Source: Vulcanisaeta distributa JCM 11216 (lineage in GTDB: Archaea; Thermoproteota; Thermoprotei; Thermoproteales; Thermocladiaceae). Taken from it: DNA of 64,000 nt. Below the pieces are notes generated by a model. It saw only the letters and a list, made by a program, of their open reading frames with translations, did not search any database and was not told where the DNA came from. The stretch covers positions 265,853 to 329,852 of the forward strand of contig NZ_BBBI01000001.1 in NCBI RefSeq assembly GCF_001315985.1. Reading direction: 5' to 3'. Positions 34,637 through 46,857 of this stretch are shown piece by piece (positions within the stretch are counted from its first letter, which is position 1; the number at the start of each line of letters is the position of its first letter). The position numbers were made by a program, and so were the translations under genes.

Positions 34637-34717
34637 GTTGGTCGAACTTTCTGTTTCTTTTTGGTTATTCTCGTGTAGTATGTTTTAAATGGGCCTTAAA
34701 ATAATGCCTGCCATGAT

Positions 34718-35937
34718 ATGGGCATCACCAATAAGCGGAGCACTGGGTGGGTATTGACCCTACTGCCGTATAGCGTCGCCATCGGCCCGCTGAGCACCTT
34801 GATAACCCTTGAAATCGCCTCATTAATGGGTGGCCCGGTGGATGTTGGTTACGCCATGGCCGCGGCTCTGCCACCGGAATAATCGCCCCCCCACTGCTGT
34901 GGGGCTTCCTACTGGATAGGTACGGCAGTAAGGAGGTGCTTGCCCTGGGCTTCCTCGGTACGGCCATATTCATCCTGGCATTGTCATACGCGCCCAACGT
35001 TCCGCAGATAGCCCTTTACTACGCCGCTTCATCACTGTTCTCCTCCGCTGTTGGTGTCTCCACAAGCTTCATACTTGTCAAGTCCTCGAGTAAGCTTAGG
35101 CTTAATGAGTCGTACTCCATGCTCAACTTCATTAATTCACTGGGTTACCTGGTGGGTGATGTCTCGGCGGCCGTATTATCGGGCTTCATGGATGTTAAGT
35201 CCATACTCCTCATCATGGGTTTACTGCCCATGGTATCCTCGGTTTGGTCCTTGGTCTCAGTACCGAGGATTACCAACGGCAGTGGGAAGGCTATGGAGAG
35301 ACTGTTACCCGGTGGGCGGGGGGGGCTTAAGGTCAGCCTTGGCGAGTTAGTGACGCTATACCTTGCGCTCATTATTTTCTACGTCTCATCGGGCATCTTC
35401 AACACGCTTTATCCCTACGGCCTCAGGGTCGGCGGCTTATCGAGGACTTGGGTAATGACCATAATCTCCGTAGGCATGGGGGGGATCCAGATCGTGGGTT
35501 TCATGATTACGCCACGCATGATTAAGGTACTTGGTGGTAATGCCAGGGCTTCATCACGTGCATTACTCTTGAGGGGGCTTGTCGTACTTTCTAATTGGTT
35601 TAACTTCATCAACCCCCCCGAGACCATGATCATTACGGGGCTAACGCTATACCCACTGGCCGCGGGTATCGCCTTCTCAACGTTCTACACGGCATCGAGC
35701 GTGATAGTCTTTGAGAGACTCAGCAGCGGTGAGGAGGGTAGGGGTCTTGGAGCCTATAACTTCATCACCGGCTCGGCATACCTGGCGGGTTCCTTGGCAT
35801 CCGGCTACTTAGCAGACTCCATCGGCATTGGTAGGAGTTACATGGTCGCCGGCGCAATGCTTTGGGCGTCATCATACCTCTTTGAGCAGATACGTAGGTA
35901 CGAGGCGGCGAGAAATAGCGTGATCAATGCGAATTAA
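34718..35937 (+). CDS. MFS transporter, frameshifted near N-terminus
   Basis: The reading from ATG 34718 (MGITNKRSTGWVLTLLP) joins the main frame at about 34880 to give some 405 residues with 12 hydrophobic helices. LLWGFLLDRYGSKEVL is the loop 2-3 motif A of the major facilitator superfamily. The substrate cannot be read. Breaks lie near 34840-34880. Seven- to eight-G runs at about 35318 and 35478 add Gly. Confidence 0.7.
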
Positions 35938-36026
35938 GCCGCGTAAACTCATACCAATGCCTGCATATCATAACTTAATTAGTCTTCAGGCATAACTTTA
36001 ATAGAGAGAGTAATTATTAACAGGTC

Positions 36027-37944
36027 GTGACAATTAAGGGTGTTAATGGGGGGGTTATAGGCTTCGTCAACCTCTCGACGGGTGAGGTCAAGAAGGTACA
36101 GGTGCCTGATGAGGTTTATAGGAATTTCCTGGGTGGTTATGGGCTAGGTGCCTGGTTCCTATACACCCACATGAAGCCTAAGGTTGACCCGCTTGGCCCC
36201 CGACAACATACTGGGCATAATATCGGGCCTACTAAACGCCAGTGGTATTCCAATGACTGGTAGGTCCATGGCCGTTGGTAAGTCACCACTGACTGGCGGT
36301 TGGGGGGGTGATTCAAACGCCGGCGGTAGGTTTGGACCTAAGCTACTGGAGCTGGGTTGGACGCCATATTCGTCACTGGCGCCTCTGAGAAGCCCGTCTA
36401 CATATTAATTGATAATGGCGAGATACACATAGAGAGCGCGGCCGACCTCTGGGGGGGTAAGACCGCCAGGGAAACCGAGGATGAATTAAGGCGCAGGTAT
36501 AAGGGAGCCCAGGTGGTTAGTATTGGTCCTCCTGGCGAGAGACTTCAATTGATCGCCGCCATTATTAATGAGTATGGCAGGGCCTACGGCAGGTCCGGGC
36601 TCGCCGCTGTGATGGGTAGTAAGAAGTTGAAGGCCATAGTCGCAGTCGGCGACAAGAAGCCGGAGATCCATGATAGAGACCTACTTAGGCAGAGGATTAA
36701 GGAGATGCTCGATGCCCTAAGGACGACTAGGGCGAGGGCATATGAGATTTGGCATAAGTATGGAACAATATCAACACTGGACACAAGCGTTCTCTCCGGA
36801 GACACGCCAATCAAGAACTGGGCCGGCATTGGCGTTAGGGACTACGGGACCAAGAACCTGGAGAAGTTCGGAACTAACACGGTTATTAAGGACAATGTCA
36901 AGCCCTACGGATGCGCCAGCTGTCCCGTGTCCTGCGGTGCGTGGATCAAGAGGAACACTAGGTACGGCCTCGTCGAGGGCCATAGGCTTGAGTATGAGAC
37001 GGCTCCCTATTCGGGCCGGCATTATTAAATGCTGACCAGGACTCGGTGGTTTACGTGGGCGAGCTCTGCAACATGTATGGGCTCGATACCATATCAACCG
37101 CGAACGTGGTGGGCTTCGCCTTTGAGTTATACGAGAAGGGGATACTGACGGAGAAGGATGTTGGCTTCCCACTGAGGTGGGGTGACCCTGAGGCCGTGGT
37201 TAAGCTCGTTGAGTTGATAGCCAAGGCTGAGGGTATTGGCAAGGTACTTGGACAGGGCGTTAAGAGGGCAGCGAGATAATTGGTAGGGGTGCCGAGCAGT
37301 ATGCAATGCATGTTGGGGGTCAGGAATTACCATCACACCACCCGCAGTTCCTGCCGGGACTAGCCATTACTTATACGGCTGATCCAACACCGGCTAGGCA
37401 CACGGCTGGTGGTGTCCATTGGTGGGGTGAGGGTGGTAAGAGGCTTTGGACACCCTTCGACATAGGCATGGACCTGGGCGCATCGCCTAAGTATGACTAT
37501 AGCGATAAGGGCCGTAAGGCAGCCATAATAGCCATGACTACGCAGGTGGAGAACTCCCTGGGCTTCTGCCAATTCGCTTCCCAGGTAATTTATAGGACCC
37601 TACCATACATAGACCTGATATACGCGGTAACGGGCATGAAGTACACACCGCAGGAACTGCTTAAGGTCGGCCACAGGATACACACGCTCAGGCAATTATT
37701 CAATGTCAGGGAGGGTGTCAACCCGAAGAGAGACTTCAAGCTACCTAAGAGGGTTCTCGAGCCATTCCCAGAAGGCCCACTTGCCGGAGTCAAGTTGACT
37801 GAGGAGGATGTGGAGAGGATGAGGGAGCAGTACTGGGAGACGCTTGGTTGGGACCCAAGCACTGGCTACCCGAGGAGGAGGACTGTTGAGGAGCTTGGGC
37901 TTGCCGAGATAGCCAGCGACATCATCAGCATCCTGCCTCCATGA
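36027..37944 (+). CDS. aor: tungsten-containing aldehyde:ferredoxin oxidoreductase, frame-broken
   Basis: The segments form one protein of about 635 residues starting at GTG 36027. GKSPLTGGWGDSNAGG and FGPKL bind the pterin, SGDTPIKNWAGIG is typical, CASCPVSCG carries three of the [4Fe-4S] Cys, and the fourth may be in LGFCQFA. It oxidises aldehydes to acids with reduced ferredoxin as product. Breaks are near 36200, 36345, 37010 and 37278. The seven-G runs at 36302-36308 and 36451-36457 give WGGD and LWGGK where relatives have WGD and LWGK. Confidence 0.94.
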
Positions 37945-38001
37945 TCATTTTACCTAATTAATACGATAGGTTTAAAAACGGTAATTCCCTAGCCATAACC
38001 C

Positions 38002-38874
38002 GTGCTTCGAGGAAGCATCATAACCGTATTATCAACAAATGAGCAGGAGGCCTTCAGGGTAGCGTCAATGCTTGGAAAGAGGGATAGGGGGGGTGAGGAG
38101 AGGGTTTACTATAGGAAGGTTGGTGATCTCGTACGTAGCATATTAATACCAAGCCCAGGCAGCGTGCTTGATGAGGCCATAGCCCTCTCAATATCAAGCT
38201 CCTTCTACTTCAGGGTTAATAATGAGGTCACCTGGCTCGACGGCGAGAAGGCATTACTGCTTGAGGCCTCTGGAATACCCGGCGTGGTTCTTGCGGATGA
38301 TACTAACCTATTCATGAAGTACTTCGGCGAGTTGGGCATCTCTAAATTCGTCTCCGAGTTTAGGGAGTTTGATGCTGAAGTTCCTGATAGGGGGGGTATT
38401 GTCTATGTTGATAGGGCGTTTAACGTCAAGGGTGTTGGTGTCGTGGTGCTCGGCTACGCATTGACTCAGGTGTCTGTTCATGACAGGTTCATTGCCTACC
38501 CAATGAAGTTGGAGGTTGAGGTTAGGAGTATACAGGTTCTTGATGAGGATCAGGACTCGGTAATGCCGGGCACGCGTGTTGGCTTGGCGCTTAGGAATGT
38601 GAGGCTTGAGGATATTGAGGGTATACAGGCGTTGGTTAAGCCGGGTACTAGGTTCATTGGTTCTATTAATGATTTCAATAGGTTTAAGTGGGGTGATGAT
38701 GCCAGGGAGGTTCACGTGATCCTCAACGGCATTAAGGTCATGGGTAAGATCGAAGGTAATAGTATTGCCTTGGCCAGGGAGTTACCCATGGTTAGTGGCA
38801 GGGCATTAATAATAAACGTTAATGCGAGACCCAGGAGACCAAGGATAGTTGGCTATGCCGTCATCAACGCCTAA
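38002..38874 (+). CDS. EF-Tu/SelB-like protein lacking GTPase motifs
   Basis: The C-terminal half has VEVRSIQVLDEDQDSVMPG followed by TRVGLALRNVRLEDI, a clear translation-factor domain 2 pattern (EF-1A/SelB type). The N-terminal part has no G1 P-loop, no DxxG and no NKxD, so the protein should not hydrolyse GTP. It is intact apart from seven-G runs at 38085-38091 and 38390-38396 that add a Gly in DRGG. Such degenerate elongation factor paralogues occur in Thermoprotei; the role is unknown. Confidence 0.7.
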   Translation: MLRGSIITVLSTNEQEAFRVASMLGKRDRGGEERVYYRKVGDLVRSILIPSPGSVLDEAIALSISSSFYFRVNNEVTWLDGEKALLLEASGIPGVVLADDTNLFMKYFGELGISKFVSEFREFDAEVPDRGGIVYVDRAFNVKGVGVVVLGYALTQVSVHDRFIAYPMKLEVEVRSIQVLDEDQDSVMPGTRVGLALRNVRLEDIEGIQALVKPGTRFIGSINDFNRFKWGDDAREVHVILNGIKVMGKIEGNSIALARELPMVSGRALIINVNARPRRPRIVGYAVINA

Positions 38875-40508
38875 CGGCCTTCTCAACGACTTCAAGCAGG
38901 CCCATGGACCCATCCCTAAGCACTATGTCGTCCATTGGCTGTAGGTGCCTTGAAATCATGGGCTTAAACTCCATCTTATCCAATATATCCCTCTCGATGT
39001 CAACACCCGGTGCGTACTCCTCAAGGACCAAGCCCTCACTCGTCAGCCTGAATACGGCCCTCTCGGTTATGTAAAGGACCTCCTTACCCATCTTAAGGCC
39101 GAGTTCGGCGTTGAAGCCAACCTTGTATGGCCTCCTCACGAACTTTATTATTGGCCCATCCCTAACTATGGCAAGCCTACCATTCATGACCGCTATATCC
39201 CTCTTACCCGCCGTGAACGCCCCCCCCGCGAAGTAAAGCCTCGGCGAACCATGGGCAATGACCGGGAACCCACCAGGCCCTGTAACCCTCTCCGGCAGGA
39301 GGCTTGGGTTTACATCCCCATTGGGCCCAACCTGCATGAATCCCAGTGATGCTGCGTCTATGATGCCGCCCTCGTACATTATGAATTGATCGGGCATCGG
39401 CAGTACTGCTTGGGGGATAACGCAACTCCGAAATCATCATCACCAAGCGCTATCCCACCCCCCCAGGGGCCGGACTCTACCGTGGTGACCACGTAATCCT
39501 CAATACCCTCGCTCCTTATTATCCTGGCCGCCAGTGCGGGTATCCCAATGCCTAGGTTAACGGCTATTGGCCTACCCAATTTCTCCACGAGCCTGGCAAA
39601 CTCGAGCACCACCCTCCTGGCTATTACGTACTCGAAGTCAGGCTTATCATCGCTGGGTAGACAGACGTTACTCAGGACAACGCGACCGCACATGCTTGGG
39701 TCATACCTAACACTGGCCGATTGCGTGTGGTACTCAGGCGGTGAAGTAACGATGTAGTCAATTAATGGGCCTGGTACATGAACATCCCTGGGATTAACAA
39801 ACCTACTTACATACAGTACCTGGGCAATCACAACACCTGGTTTGGGTTGGGCCTTAACGGCCTGTGCTATTGCTAAAACGGTTCCGTATATCGCCTCCTC
39901 ACTCATTGTTAGGTTGCCAAACTCATCAGCCGTACTACCCCCCCTGATTAAGCCAACCCTTGGCTTTGGGCAGTCATAGAGCAGGTACTCATCACCATTA
40001 ATGCTAACTAACTCAACCCTACAGGTCCTCCTCTCCCTCGCCAGGTCATTTAAGTATATACCGTCCTGCCTAGGGTCGAGGAATGTCCCAAGGCCAACCT
40101 TAGTAATTGCTGGTAAGCCAGAGGCCACACTCCTAAACCACCTAGTCGCAACACCAATGGGGAATGAGTAGGCCTCAACCCTATCCTCAATAACTAACCT
40201 CTGCAGTGATGGTGCAACACCAAGGAACGGCATCATGAATCCCCCCCTAATGAAGCCGAAGTCGTTATCCTTAATCATGCGCTCGGCAATTAAATCAAAC
40301 GCGCGCCCCCCCTGGCTGCAGGTAATGAGTCGGCAATTACGAATAAATCACGTGGATGCCCCCCCGTCTCCCTATACCTATCATAAAGCCTAATGAGCAG
40401 GTACTCAGGGGGGGTTGTCGCCATGTTAAAGCCAGAGACCGCAATAACATCGCCATCCCTAATGATGCCCAATGCTTCACCAACATCAACAACCTTGCCC
40501 ATAACCAA
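38864..40508 (-). CDS. acetyl-CoA hydrolase/CoA-transferase family, frame-broken
   Basis: The segments 40508-40290, 40278-39379 and 39397-38864 join into about 545 residues, the length of fused alpha-beta class I CoA-transferases (YdiF/propionate CoA-transferase type). GSTADEFGNLTMSEE and the catalytic Glu in VTTVESGPWG are present. The enzyme moves CoA between short-chain acids. Breaks lie near 40280 and 39400. The 3' end overlaps the elongation factor-like gene by 11 bases, tail to tail. Confidence 0.85.
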
Positions 40509-40662
40509 GTAGTTATGAAACCTCGAAATTTATACCTTTATAAAAATGCATTTTGCCTAATCCCTTGTCGAACTATCATTGATCAAGAATATATGAAAAT
40601 AAACAAATGAATAGAAACATGAAAACGAAGTAGGGCACAGTACGTGGGGACGCATCAATAAC

Positions 40663-41109
40663 TTATATGTCCACCACGAACGTGAGCTCCAGTAATTATC
40701 AGCCTTCCTAATCTCCATCATGTTGTAGGTCATTGCCTTAACTATTAGGCCCCCCCTATAACCATGCTTATTAATGTCGAAACGCTCACCACCAACGGTG
40801 GCCCTAATCCTGTACGGCCCATTACCCTCAATACTGACCTCCCTAAAGTAATCGCCATAGGCAAACTTCCTGCCATCAAATAGGTAAATGAACTCATCAA
40901 TCCAATTAAACAATAACTGCTCTAGGTCCTCGCCCTCCACGTTAACCTCCACGAACTCCCTCGGTTCAACCCTATCAACGTAGTAGGTGAGGCCCGCAAC
41001 CCCAAGCGCAGCATTCCTAAAGGCCTCCTCAAGCGTGCATCCGTAGCTATCACGCGACGTCGGCCGTGTGCTCCCCATACTCATACCTGGCGGGTAATTG
41101 ACACTGCAT
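40663..41109 (-). CDS. archease (RtcB cofactor), frameshifted at both ends
   Basis: The reading from ATG 41109 gives [18 protein letters not shown], then after a shift near 41058 [35 protein letters not shown] and [14 protein letters not shown] one-base shift near 40690 restores the conserved end TFVVDI at TAA 40663. All are archease signatures, and the Asp in HTADV and the terminal Asp bind Ca. Archease activates the RtcB ligase in tRNA splicing and RNA repair. About 150 bases to the next minus-strand gene contain nothing I can support. Confidence 0.9.
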
Positions 41110-41196
41110 CAGGATACCGCTATTAAACCCCTTTAACAACCTTACGTGTTGTTAACCCGTGAGATTAACTTTTAAGGGTGTCAGTGATTCATTAAT

Positions 41197-43375
41197 GTGC
41201 ATCGTTGGGTTTACGTGATTGATGCATCGGTTAGGTTCTTCATTAGGGATATCAATTCATTTAGGTTATTAATCATTAATGCGGCGATACCAATAATCAT
41301 ACTCACGACATATGAATTATTAATGAATATACTTAATACATACATAGGTTCGTTGATTACTGCCGTAGCCCCCATACTCAGAGGCCATCATTAATAATGT
41401 GGTTTACTTCATAAACTCCATAACATACCTAGTAATCGCTGCCCTCGTTATAATCTTTCTCATAACGTCAGCATTCATGGTTAATGGCATAGTGAGGGAT
41501 TTGAAGGAGGACTTCAGGGCTATGATTAACATCTTTAGGTCGGGTATGGGGGGGGTCATCACGTATATTGCATTAATAATGCTCCTAATCTCCCTATACT
41601 CACTCGCGTTGGGGGTCTCAATATCGGTAGCCCTAGTATTGGTGCTAATGAAAATCCTGACAACATTAGGCGTAATACCAATTGTTAACTATGGCGTTGA
41701 CGTAACAGGCGTATTACCAGCGGTGCTACCCCCCCTGGCCTGCGTCATATGCGTTACATACGTCATTGAGGGCATCATAGGGGGGGTGCGGAGGTATGCC
41801 TATCTACTAGGGTTTAATCGTAATTGCACTGTCCGTTTACCTGGTGGCTATTGCGCTCGGCTTGGTCACATCCACCATATTAGCCATGTATTACCTACCA
41901 CAATTATTCCTCCTCAATATTGGTAATGCCACGATTAAGAAGGGTGGGTCGATATCGATATTCACTAGTTGGGTACCAATAAGCCTGGCCTACTCCCTTA
42001 GGGATATAGGTATAACGGCTATTCCCGAGGTTATAGTGCCGTCAATAGTCAATGGGACGCCAGTTATTGTGAGAGGTATTGAGCCAGGTTACATTAGTTA
42101 CTACGGTATAAATGCCACGCAAACCGAACTAAGTAGGGGCGCGCTGGTTGGTCGTGAATTGGCTAAGGAACTTCATATTGAGGTTGGTGATGAAATAGTA
42201 ATAACGTCCTTTAAGGGCATTACCAATAACGTGACAGTCATCGGAATAATAAATTCAATTAAGTACCCACAGCTTAATTATGAAGTGGTGATGAACATAA
42301 CCATGGCTCAACACCTGAATTCCCTACCAACACCCATAGTTAATGTAATATACGTCAATGCGAGTAATGAATTAATAAGCAGGGTAAACCAGGTCTATGG
42401 GCTTAGAATAATCACCAACATGACCAGTGACTACTTGGCCGTACTAGACTCGATGAATCACACAGTGTTTAATGGACCCCCCCTTACTAATATGACGATC
42501 GCATTACCCTTCGGTGCTTACTACGCGATCGCATACAATAAGTCGGCAATTACCTGGTCCTCCCAAGTAATACTGACTGAGAACGTGACCATTCAGGTTA
42601 TGAGCGTTTCTGTGCCTAGGTTCATAAACGTGGCCCACGCATTACCAGGTGAGTGGATCATCGTAGAGTGGCCCAATGGCTCACTAGTGAGTGATTACTA
42701 CCTGTTGATTTACTATGGGAATGGTTCATTAGCGTATTCAACGGTGGGGGGGGTGGCGTTACGCCAGTGTCGCTGCCAGGAGGTATGTATAGAATTGTCG
42801 TAATTGCAGGTTCCACGTATTACTCCGTGAGTAGGTACTTAGGGCCTGGGTTGAATGTTACGATAGTGTTGACGCCGTATTCAATCATAATGAGTGAGTT
42901 GATGACCCACGCCTATAATTACTTCACAAGTGTGGTCTCGCTAGGTCCCTATTCAGGGCCTGAGGTATTAATTAGTGTGTTGAGGGTTGGTGTTGGTACA
43001 TTCATTGGGATCATCATTAGCTTATTAACGGTTATCTCCATTGGTCTAGTGGGCATTAGTGAGTACTCGATTAATGTTAATAGGGAGTTGATCATGTACC
43101 TAAGGCTGAATAGGGCGGGTAATTTAAGCATGGCATTAATACTTGATTTCCCAGTAATAACCACGTACATAGTATCCACGGCGCTGGGCTTTGTCACCGC
43201 TAATTACCTATGGCCATTCATGGTTAGGTTAATGGATTTAAGAATATTAAGCCAACCAATTTACCTAATCACCGTGAGTAATTACTACCCATACATTACC
43301 GCGTTGATCACGGTTTCATCATTACTAATAATAATGTACTTAGTACCTAGGTTTAGGGTGGTGCATCTTGATTAG
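41197..43375 (+). CDS. FtsX/MacB-like ABC permease, frame-broken
   Basis: The segments 41197-41394, 41399-41926, 41844-42803 and 42767-43375 form one protein of about 720 residues starting at GTG 41197. N-terminal helices are followed by an extracellular domain of about 250 residues with many N-glycosylation sites (including GRELAKELHIEVGDEIVI, typical of MacB/LolE domains) and three C-terminal helices. Breaks lie near 41395, 41810 and in the G run near 42750. The end overlaps the ATPase gene by 8 bases. It likely exports or organises lipoproteins or peptides. Confidence 0.7.
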
Positions 43376-44012
43376 TGTCGGCATTAGTGCGGTTAATGTC
43401 TCTAAGTCCTTCAGCAACTATGCTGTGCTGAGGAATGTTAGTATTGACGCACCGCCAAACTTAATAACCTGCGTGGCTGGGCCAAGCGGCAGTGGCAAGT
43501 CGACATTGCTGAGGATAATGGCTGGCTACCTAAGGCCTGATTCGGGTAGGGTCTTAATAAACGGTGTTGATGCTTACGTGGATTCAAGAGCCCGTAGCAT
43601 TATTAACCTGGTCTCCTACGTGCCTCAGGACGACTTATTAATCAGTGGGTTAACGATTAGGGAGAATCTCAGGCTAGCCCTTAGGGTTCAGGGACTTAGT
43701 AATAGGGTTATTGAGGAGAGGATCAAATGGGTTAGTGGGTTATTGGGTATTGAACATGTTCTTGATAAGAGACCTGGACAGGTGAGTGGTGGCGAGAGAA
43801 GGAGGGCCTCGATAGCCATTGCCCTTGCCAGGGATCATGAGTTCCTCATTATGGATGAGCCCACGAATAGTCTGGATAGGGCTAACGTGGACTTATTAAT
43901 AAGGATTTTAAGGGAGGAGGCTGGGTCCGGCAGGGTTGTGCTTGTGGCGACGCATGATCAGTACTTGATTAGGAATTCGGATAGGCTTTACATGATTAGG
44001 CTGGTGAGTTAA
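43368..44012 (+). CDS. ABC transporter ATPase
   Basis: It starts at TTG 43368 inside the permease end. The 214-residue domain has Walker A GPSGSGKST (38-46), Q-loop YVPQDD, signature VSGGERRR, Walker B FLIMDEPT and the His switch ATHDQ. The short G-subfamily-like form with a coupled permease suggests an exporter or a mechanotransmission complex of the LolCDE/MacB kind. Confidence 0.92.
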   Translation: MISVGISAVNVSKSFSNYAVLRNVSIDAPPNLITCVAGPSGSGKSTLLRIMAGYLRPDSGRVLINGVDAYVDSRARSIINLVSYVPQDDLLISGLTIRENLRLALRVQGLSNRVIEERIKWVSGLLGIEHVLDKRPGQVSGGERRRASIAIALARDHEFLIMDEPTNSLDRANVDLLIRILREEAGSGRVVLVATHDQYLIRNSDRLYMIRLVS

Positions 44013-45642
44013 CAACGGAGTTTTAGGGCTTGAGTATATCCAAAGGGTCCTGCTTGAGTATGCCAGGTCATCACCAGACAGTGTGTTGAGTAGGTAGTTC
44101 CTTGGTATGCTAACCATGCTATAGCCCGAACCGTACAGAAAGCCAATCCTTATGTTCCTCTCAGTAATCATGAGCAGTCCGGATGGTGTCTCACCATGGA
44201 GAAGGTAAGTGGTTGGGTCTGAGGAGTTAATCCCCGTCATGAACATGATCATTGATCCATAACTAACCGATGAGTATAGCGTGGAATTCCTTGGTATCAG
44301 ACCATATATGGCGTTGAACTCCTCATAATCAATCATCCTATAGACGGTGAGGGTTGACGAGGTTGGTAACGAGTATGTGTATAGGGTTAGTACGGCGAAC
44401 ATGGGTAACGAAATTATCAGGACTGCCGTGATTGTGTACGCAGCCGCCTTAAGAAGAAACCTACGTCTCATGGCTGAGGCAATCACCAATGCCGTTGGTA
44501 TTAGGAGGAAGGGCATCACGAAGTCCAGGGACTTGGAGAGGAATAGCAGCTCCATTGGGTTGCTGCCCATGAGCAGTACGTAGAGCATTATGGCGAGTGA
44601 TATCACCGTGGTGGCGGCGATTACGGGCTTCTCAAGTCCGTAGAGGGCTAGGTAGAGTACGGCTATGAGGATTGGTAATACGTAGGGTACTGATGATAGA
44701 ACCACAGCCCCCCCATTAAACCCCCCCTCCAATACGTAGGGTAGGAACTTACCCATGGAGAACATGGCTATTAACGCGAGGGCAAGGACCGTTAATACGG
44801 TGTAAATCAGTATTCGTGACCCCCCCTACGCATTGTTACGTAGTCAATTAGGAGGAGGGCTATGAGGATTGGTGTCGAGACTAGGCCTGGCGTTACGAAG
44901 GCAGTAACCGTAAACGCCCTCAGGTAGTCCATGTACCAGAAATAGGTGAGTAGGCCAAGGGCTATTACTGTAATTACAACATAAAGCCCGTGACTGACGT
45001 CATTATCACTCAAGTAATTATTCACCAACATCGTTATTGCTATTATGAAGGAGTATGCCAGGGCCATTAATAGCGTGAAGTGGTGGGCGAAGAGTATTGC
45101 TATGAAGGTCAAGACCATGACAACCAGGTTCTGCCTGAGGTGCCTCCTATCCATTAGTGCCATGTACGTGGCCAGCATGTAGGTGTAGAACGGGTACTGA
45201 GCCGCGGTCTCCTTCATTACTGATGAGTCAACAAGGAGCTTAACACTTAGTACTGCGAATAATAAGCCCGTGATCAGGGTCACCGTGTTACTTCCCGTAA
45301 GCCTCCTCACAAATAATGCAAGGGGGGGTATTATTGATAGCGACGCGAGAATGCTCACGACATAGAACGACTGTAGAGGCCCTAGCCAAGCACTGACTGT
45401 GACAGGGCGAGCAATAGGTTCACCGTGGGCCACTGGTAATTGTAACTGACCATTGATGGATTTTGTGATGGACCGAAGAGATAGCCAGTCCTTAACAGGG
45501 TTTCTGAGTGGGCTATGTGGATCCAGGAGTCTGGTATGTACGGTAGGCCATTAATCACGTAATTGAGCAGTACCAATGATGTGAGTATTGTGAGTGGTGC
45601 GATTATGGACGCGGCCCTAATCACTTCTCTATCTTTCTCCAT
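44009..45642 (-). CDS. large polytopic membrane protein, GT-C-like, frame-broken
   Basis: The segments 45642-45382, 45433-44807 and 44765 onward form a protein of about 540 residues with 11 or more helices. Near residues 35-70, NGLPYIPDSWIHIAHSETLL and SYNYQWPTVN sit between the first helices, as in archaeal GT-C glycosyltransferases or oligosaccharide-processing membrane proteins. The C-terminus is uncertain: the frame runs to 43908 inside the ATPase gene, but a one-base shift gives a stop at 44009. It is downstream of a GT2 gene and a small membrane gene on the same strand. Confidence 0.55.
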
Positions 45643-45860
45643 ACCAACTCCTTATTCCACAGGTTCCTGATGGCGGCCACCACGAGTATTACCTGGGTAA
45701 TGACCCAAGTCCTGAAGAATCTATTGATAAGTAGGGCGGCGCCTATCAGTAGTAATGCGATGGGTATTAAGGCGTCGTGCATTGCCGATATTATTATAAA
45801 TACGATGCCTATCATGAAAAGCCAGGGATTAACTAGGTGCAGATATGACTCATACATCAT
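45621..45860 (-). CDS. small membrane protein
   Basis: Seventy-nine residues with two hydrophobic segments (about 12-30 and 33-60) and a basic C-terminus. The ATG at 45860 overlaps the TAA of the upstream glycosyltransferase (TAATG), and its end overlaps the start of the next membrane gene. Coupling implies a shared role with those two in glycan assembly. No family is recognised. Confidence 0.55.
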   Translation of the reverse strand: MMYESYLHLVNPWLFMIGIVFIIISAMHDALIPIALLLIGAALLINRFFRTWVITQVILVVAAIRNLWNKELVWRKIEK

Positions 45861-46767
45861 TATTTGCTTATAATCCTGGGTGGGTCCTTACCATCAATAA
45901 TCACATACTTCAGGAATCTTGAGAAGTGCTGAATGAGGTGCTGAGCCCTCCTGACCCTCCACATCCAATAACCCTGCTCGGCACATACTCAATGCACCTG
46001 ACGTCCTCGGGAATAATGGCCCTATAACCCATCAATGATATTAAACTAGCCGTATGACTATCATCAGCGCCCATATCCATTGGGAAACCACCAACCTTCT
46101 CAAGCAACTCCCTCCTAAATGCCGCTAGTTCGCCGTGGAATATCGCCGAGGAGAACCTCCTACTCTCGGCAAGCCTAAGCAAACCATAGTAACTCCTATA
46201 CTCGGTCTCAACATCCTTATCAGTCCTCGGTATCTTATTGCAGGAAACGGCCCCAATGCCATCTCTCATTAACCAAGCAACCGCATTCTTAAGCGAGTCC
46301 CCCCCTTGCCACATCGAGTCGGCATCAGTAATTACGACCGCATCACCCCCCCTTGAGTATTTCAATGCCGTGTTTAACGCGTGTGCCTTACCCCCCCTTC
46401 GAACGCCCTCCTCAATAACCCTCACATTAATATCCCCCCCATGATCCTTAACCCACTGATTAATCAACTCAATAGTTCCATCATTACTCCCCCCCGAATC
46501 GACGATGATAACTTCATACCTATCCCTTGGGTAGTCCTGTGAGTAGACATTATCTAGCTTCTTCGTTATTACCCCCCCTGCCTCGTTATATGTCGGTATT
46601 ATTATTGATACAAATGGTGGGTCATTAATCAATTCAGCCTTGCCGTATGTTGCATCGCCGTACCTTAACCACCTTGTCGCAATTACATAATAAATACTTG
46701 GTACAAGGAAGTGAATTGCCGTGAGTGTAATGCCCAATCCCTCAATGAGCATTAATAGACTTATCAT
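45860..46767 (-). CDS. glycosyltransferase family 2, frameshifted at C-terminus
   Basis: Residues 1-28 form an N-terminal helix. The GT2 domain follows: VSIIIPTYNEAGGV, VIIVDSGGSNDGT, DAVVITDADSMW (DxD) and GADDSHTASLI. The printed frame ends at 45910, but reading WRVRRAQHLIQHFSRFLK after a one- or two-base shift near 45980 carries it to TAA 45860-45862. RRAQH is the downstream QxxRW-like position. It transfers sugars to a lipid or protein on the cytoplasmic face. Confidence 0.8.
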
Positions 46768-46857
46768 GATTATTCACCGTCATTGAACAATTCTCTCTTT
46801 TAAGGTATTGAGCAATATTAAAGTATTACTTTGAGATGTTTTCTCAAGAGTTACGAA

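Noticed and set aside
43908..44018. C-terminal extension of the large membrane protein into the ABC ATPase gene
   Set aside because: A 100-base antisense overlap with a well-conserved gene is unlikely. The extension is rich in Pro, Asn and Arg, unlike the preceding domain, and a one-base shift gives a stop at 44009.
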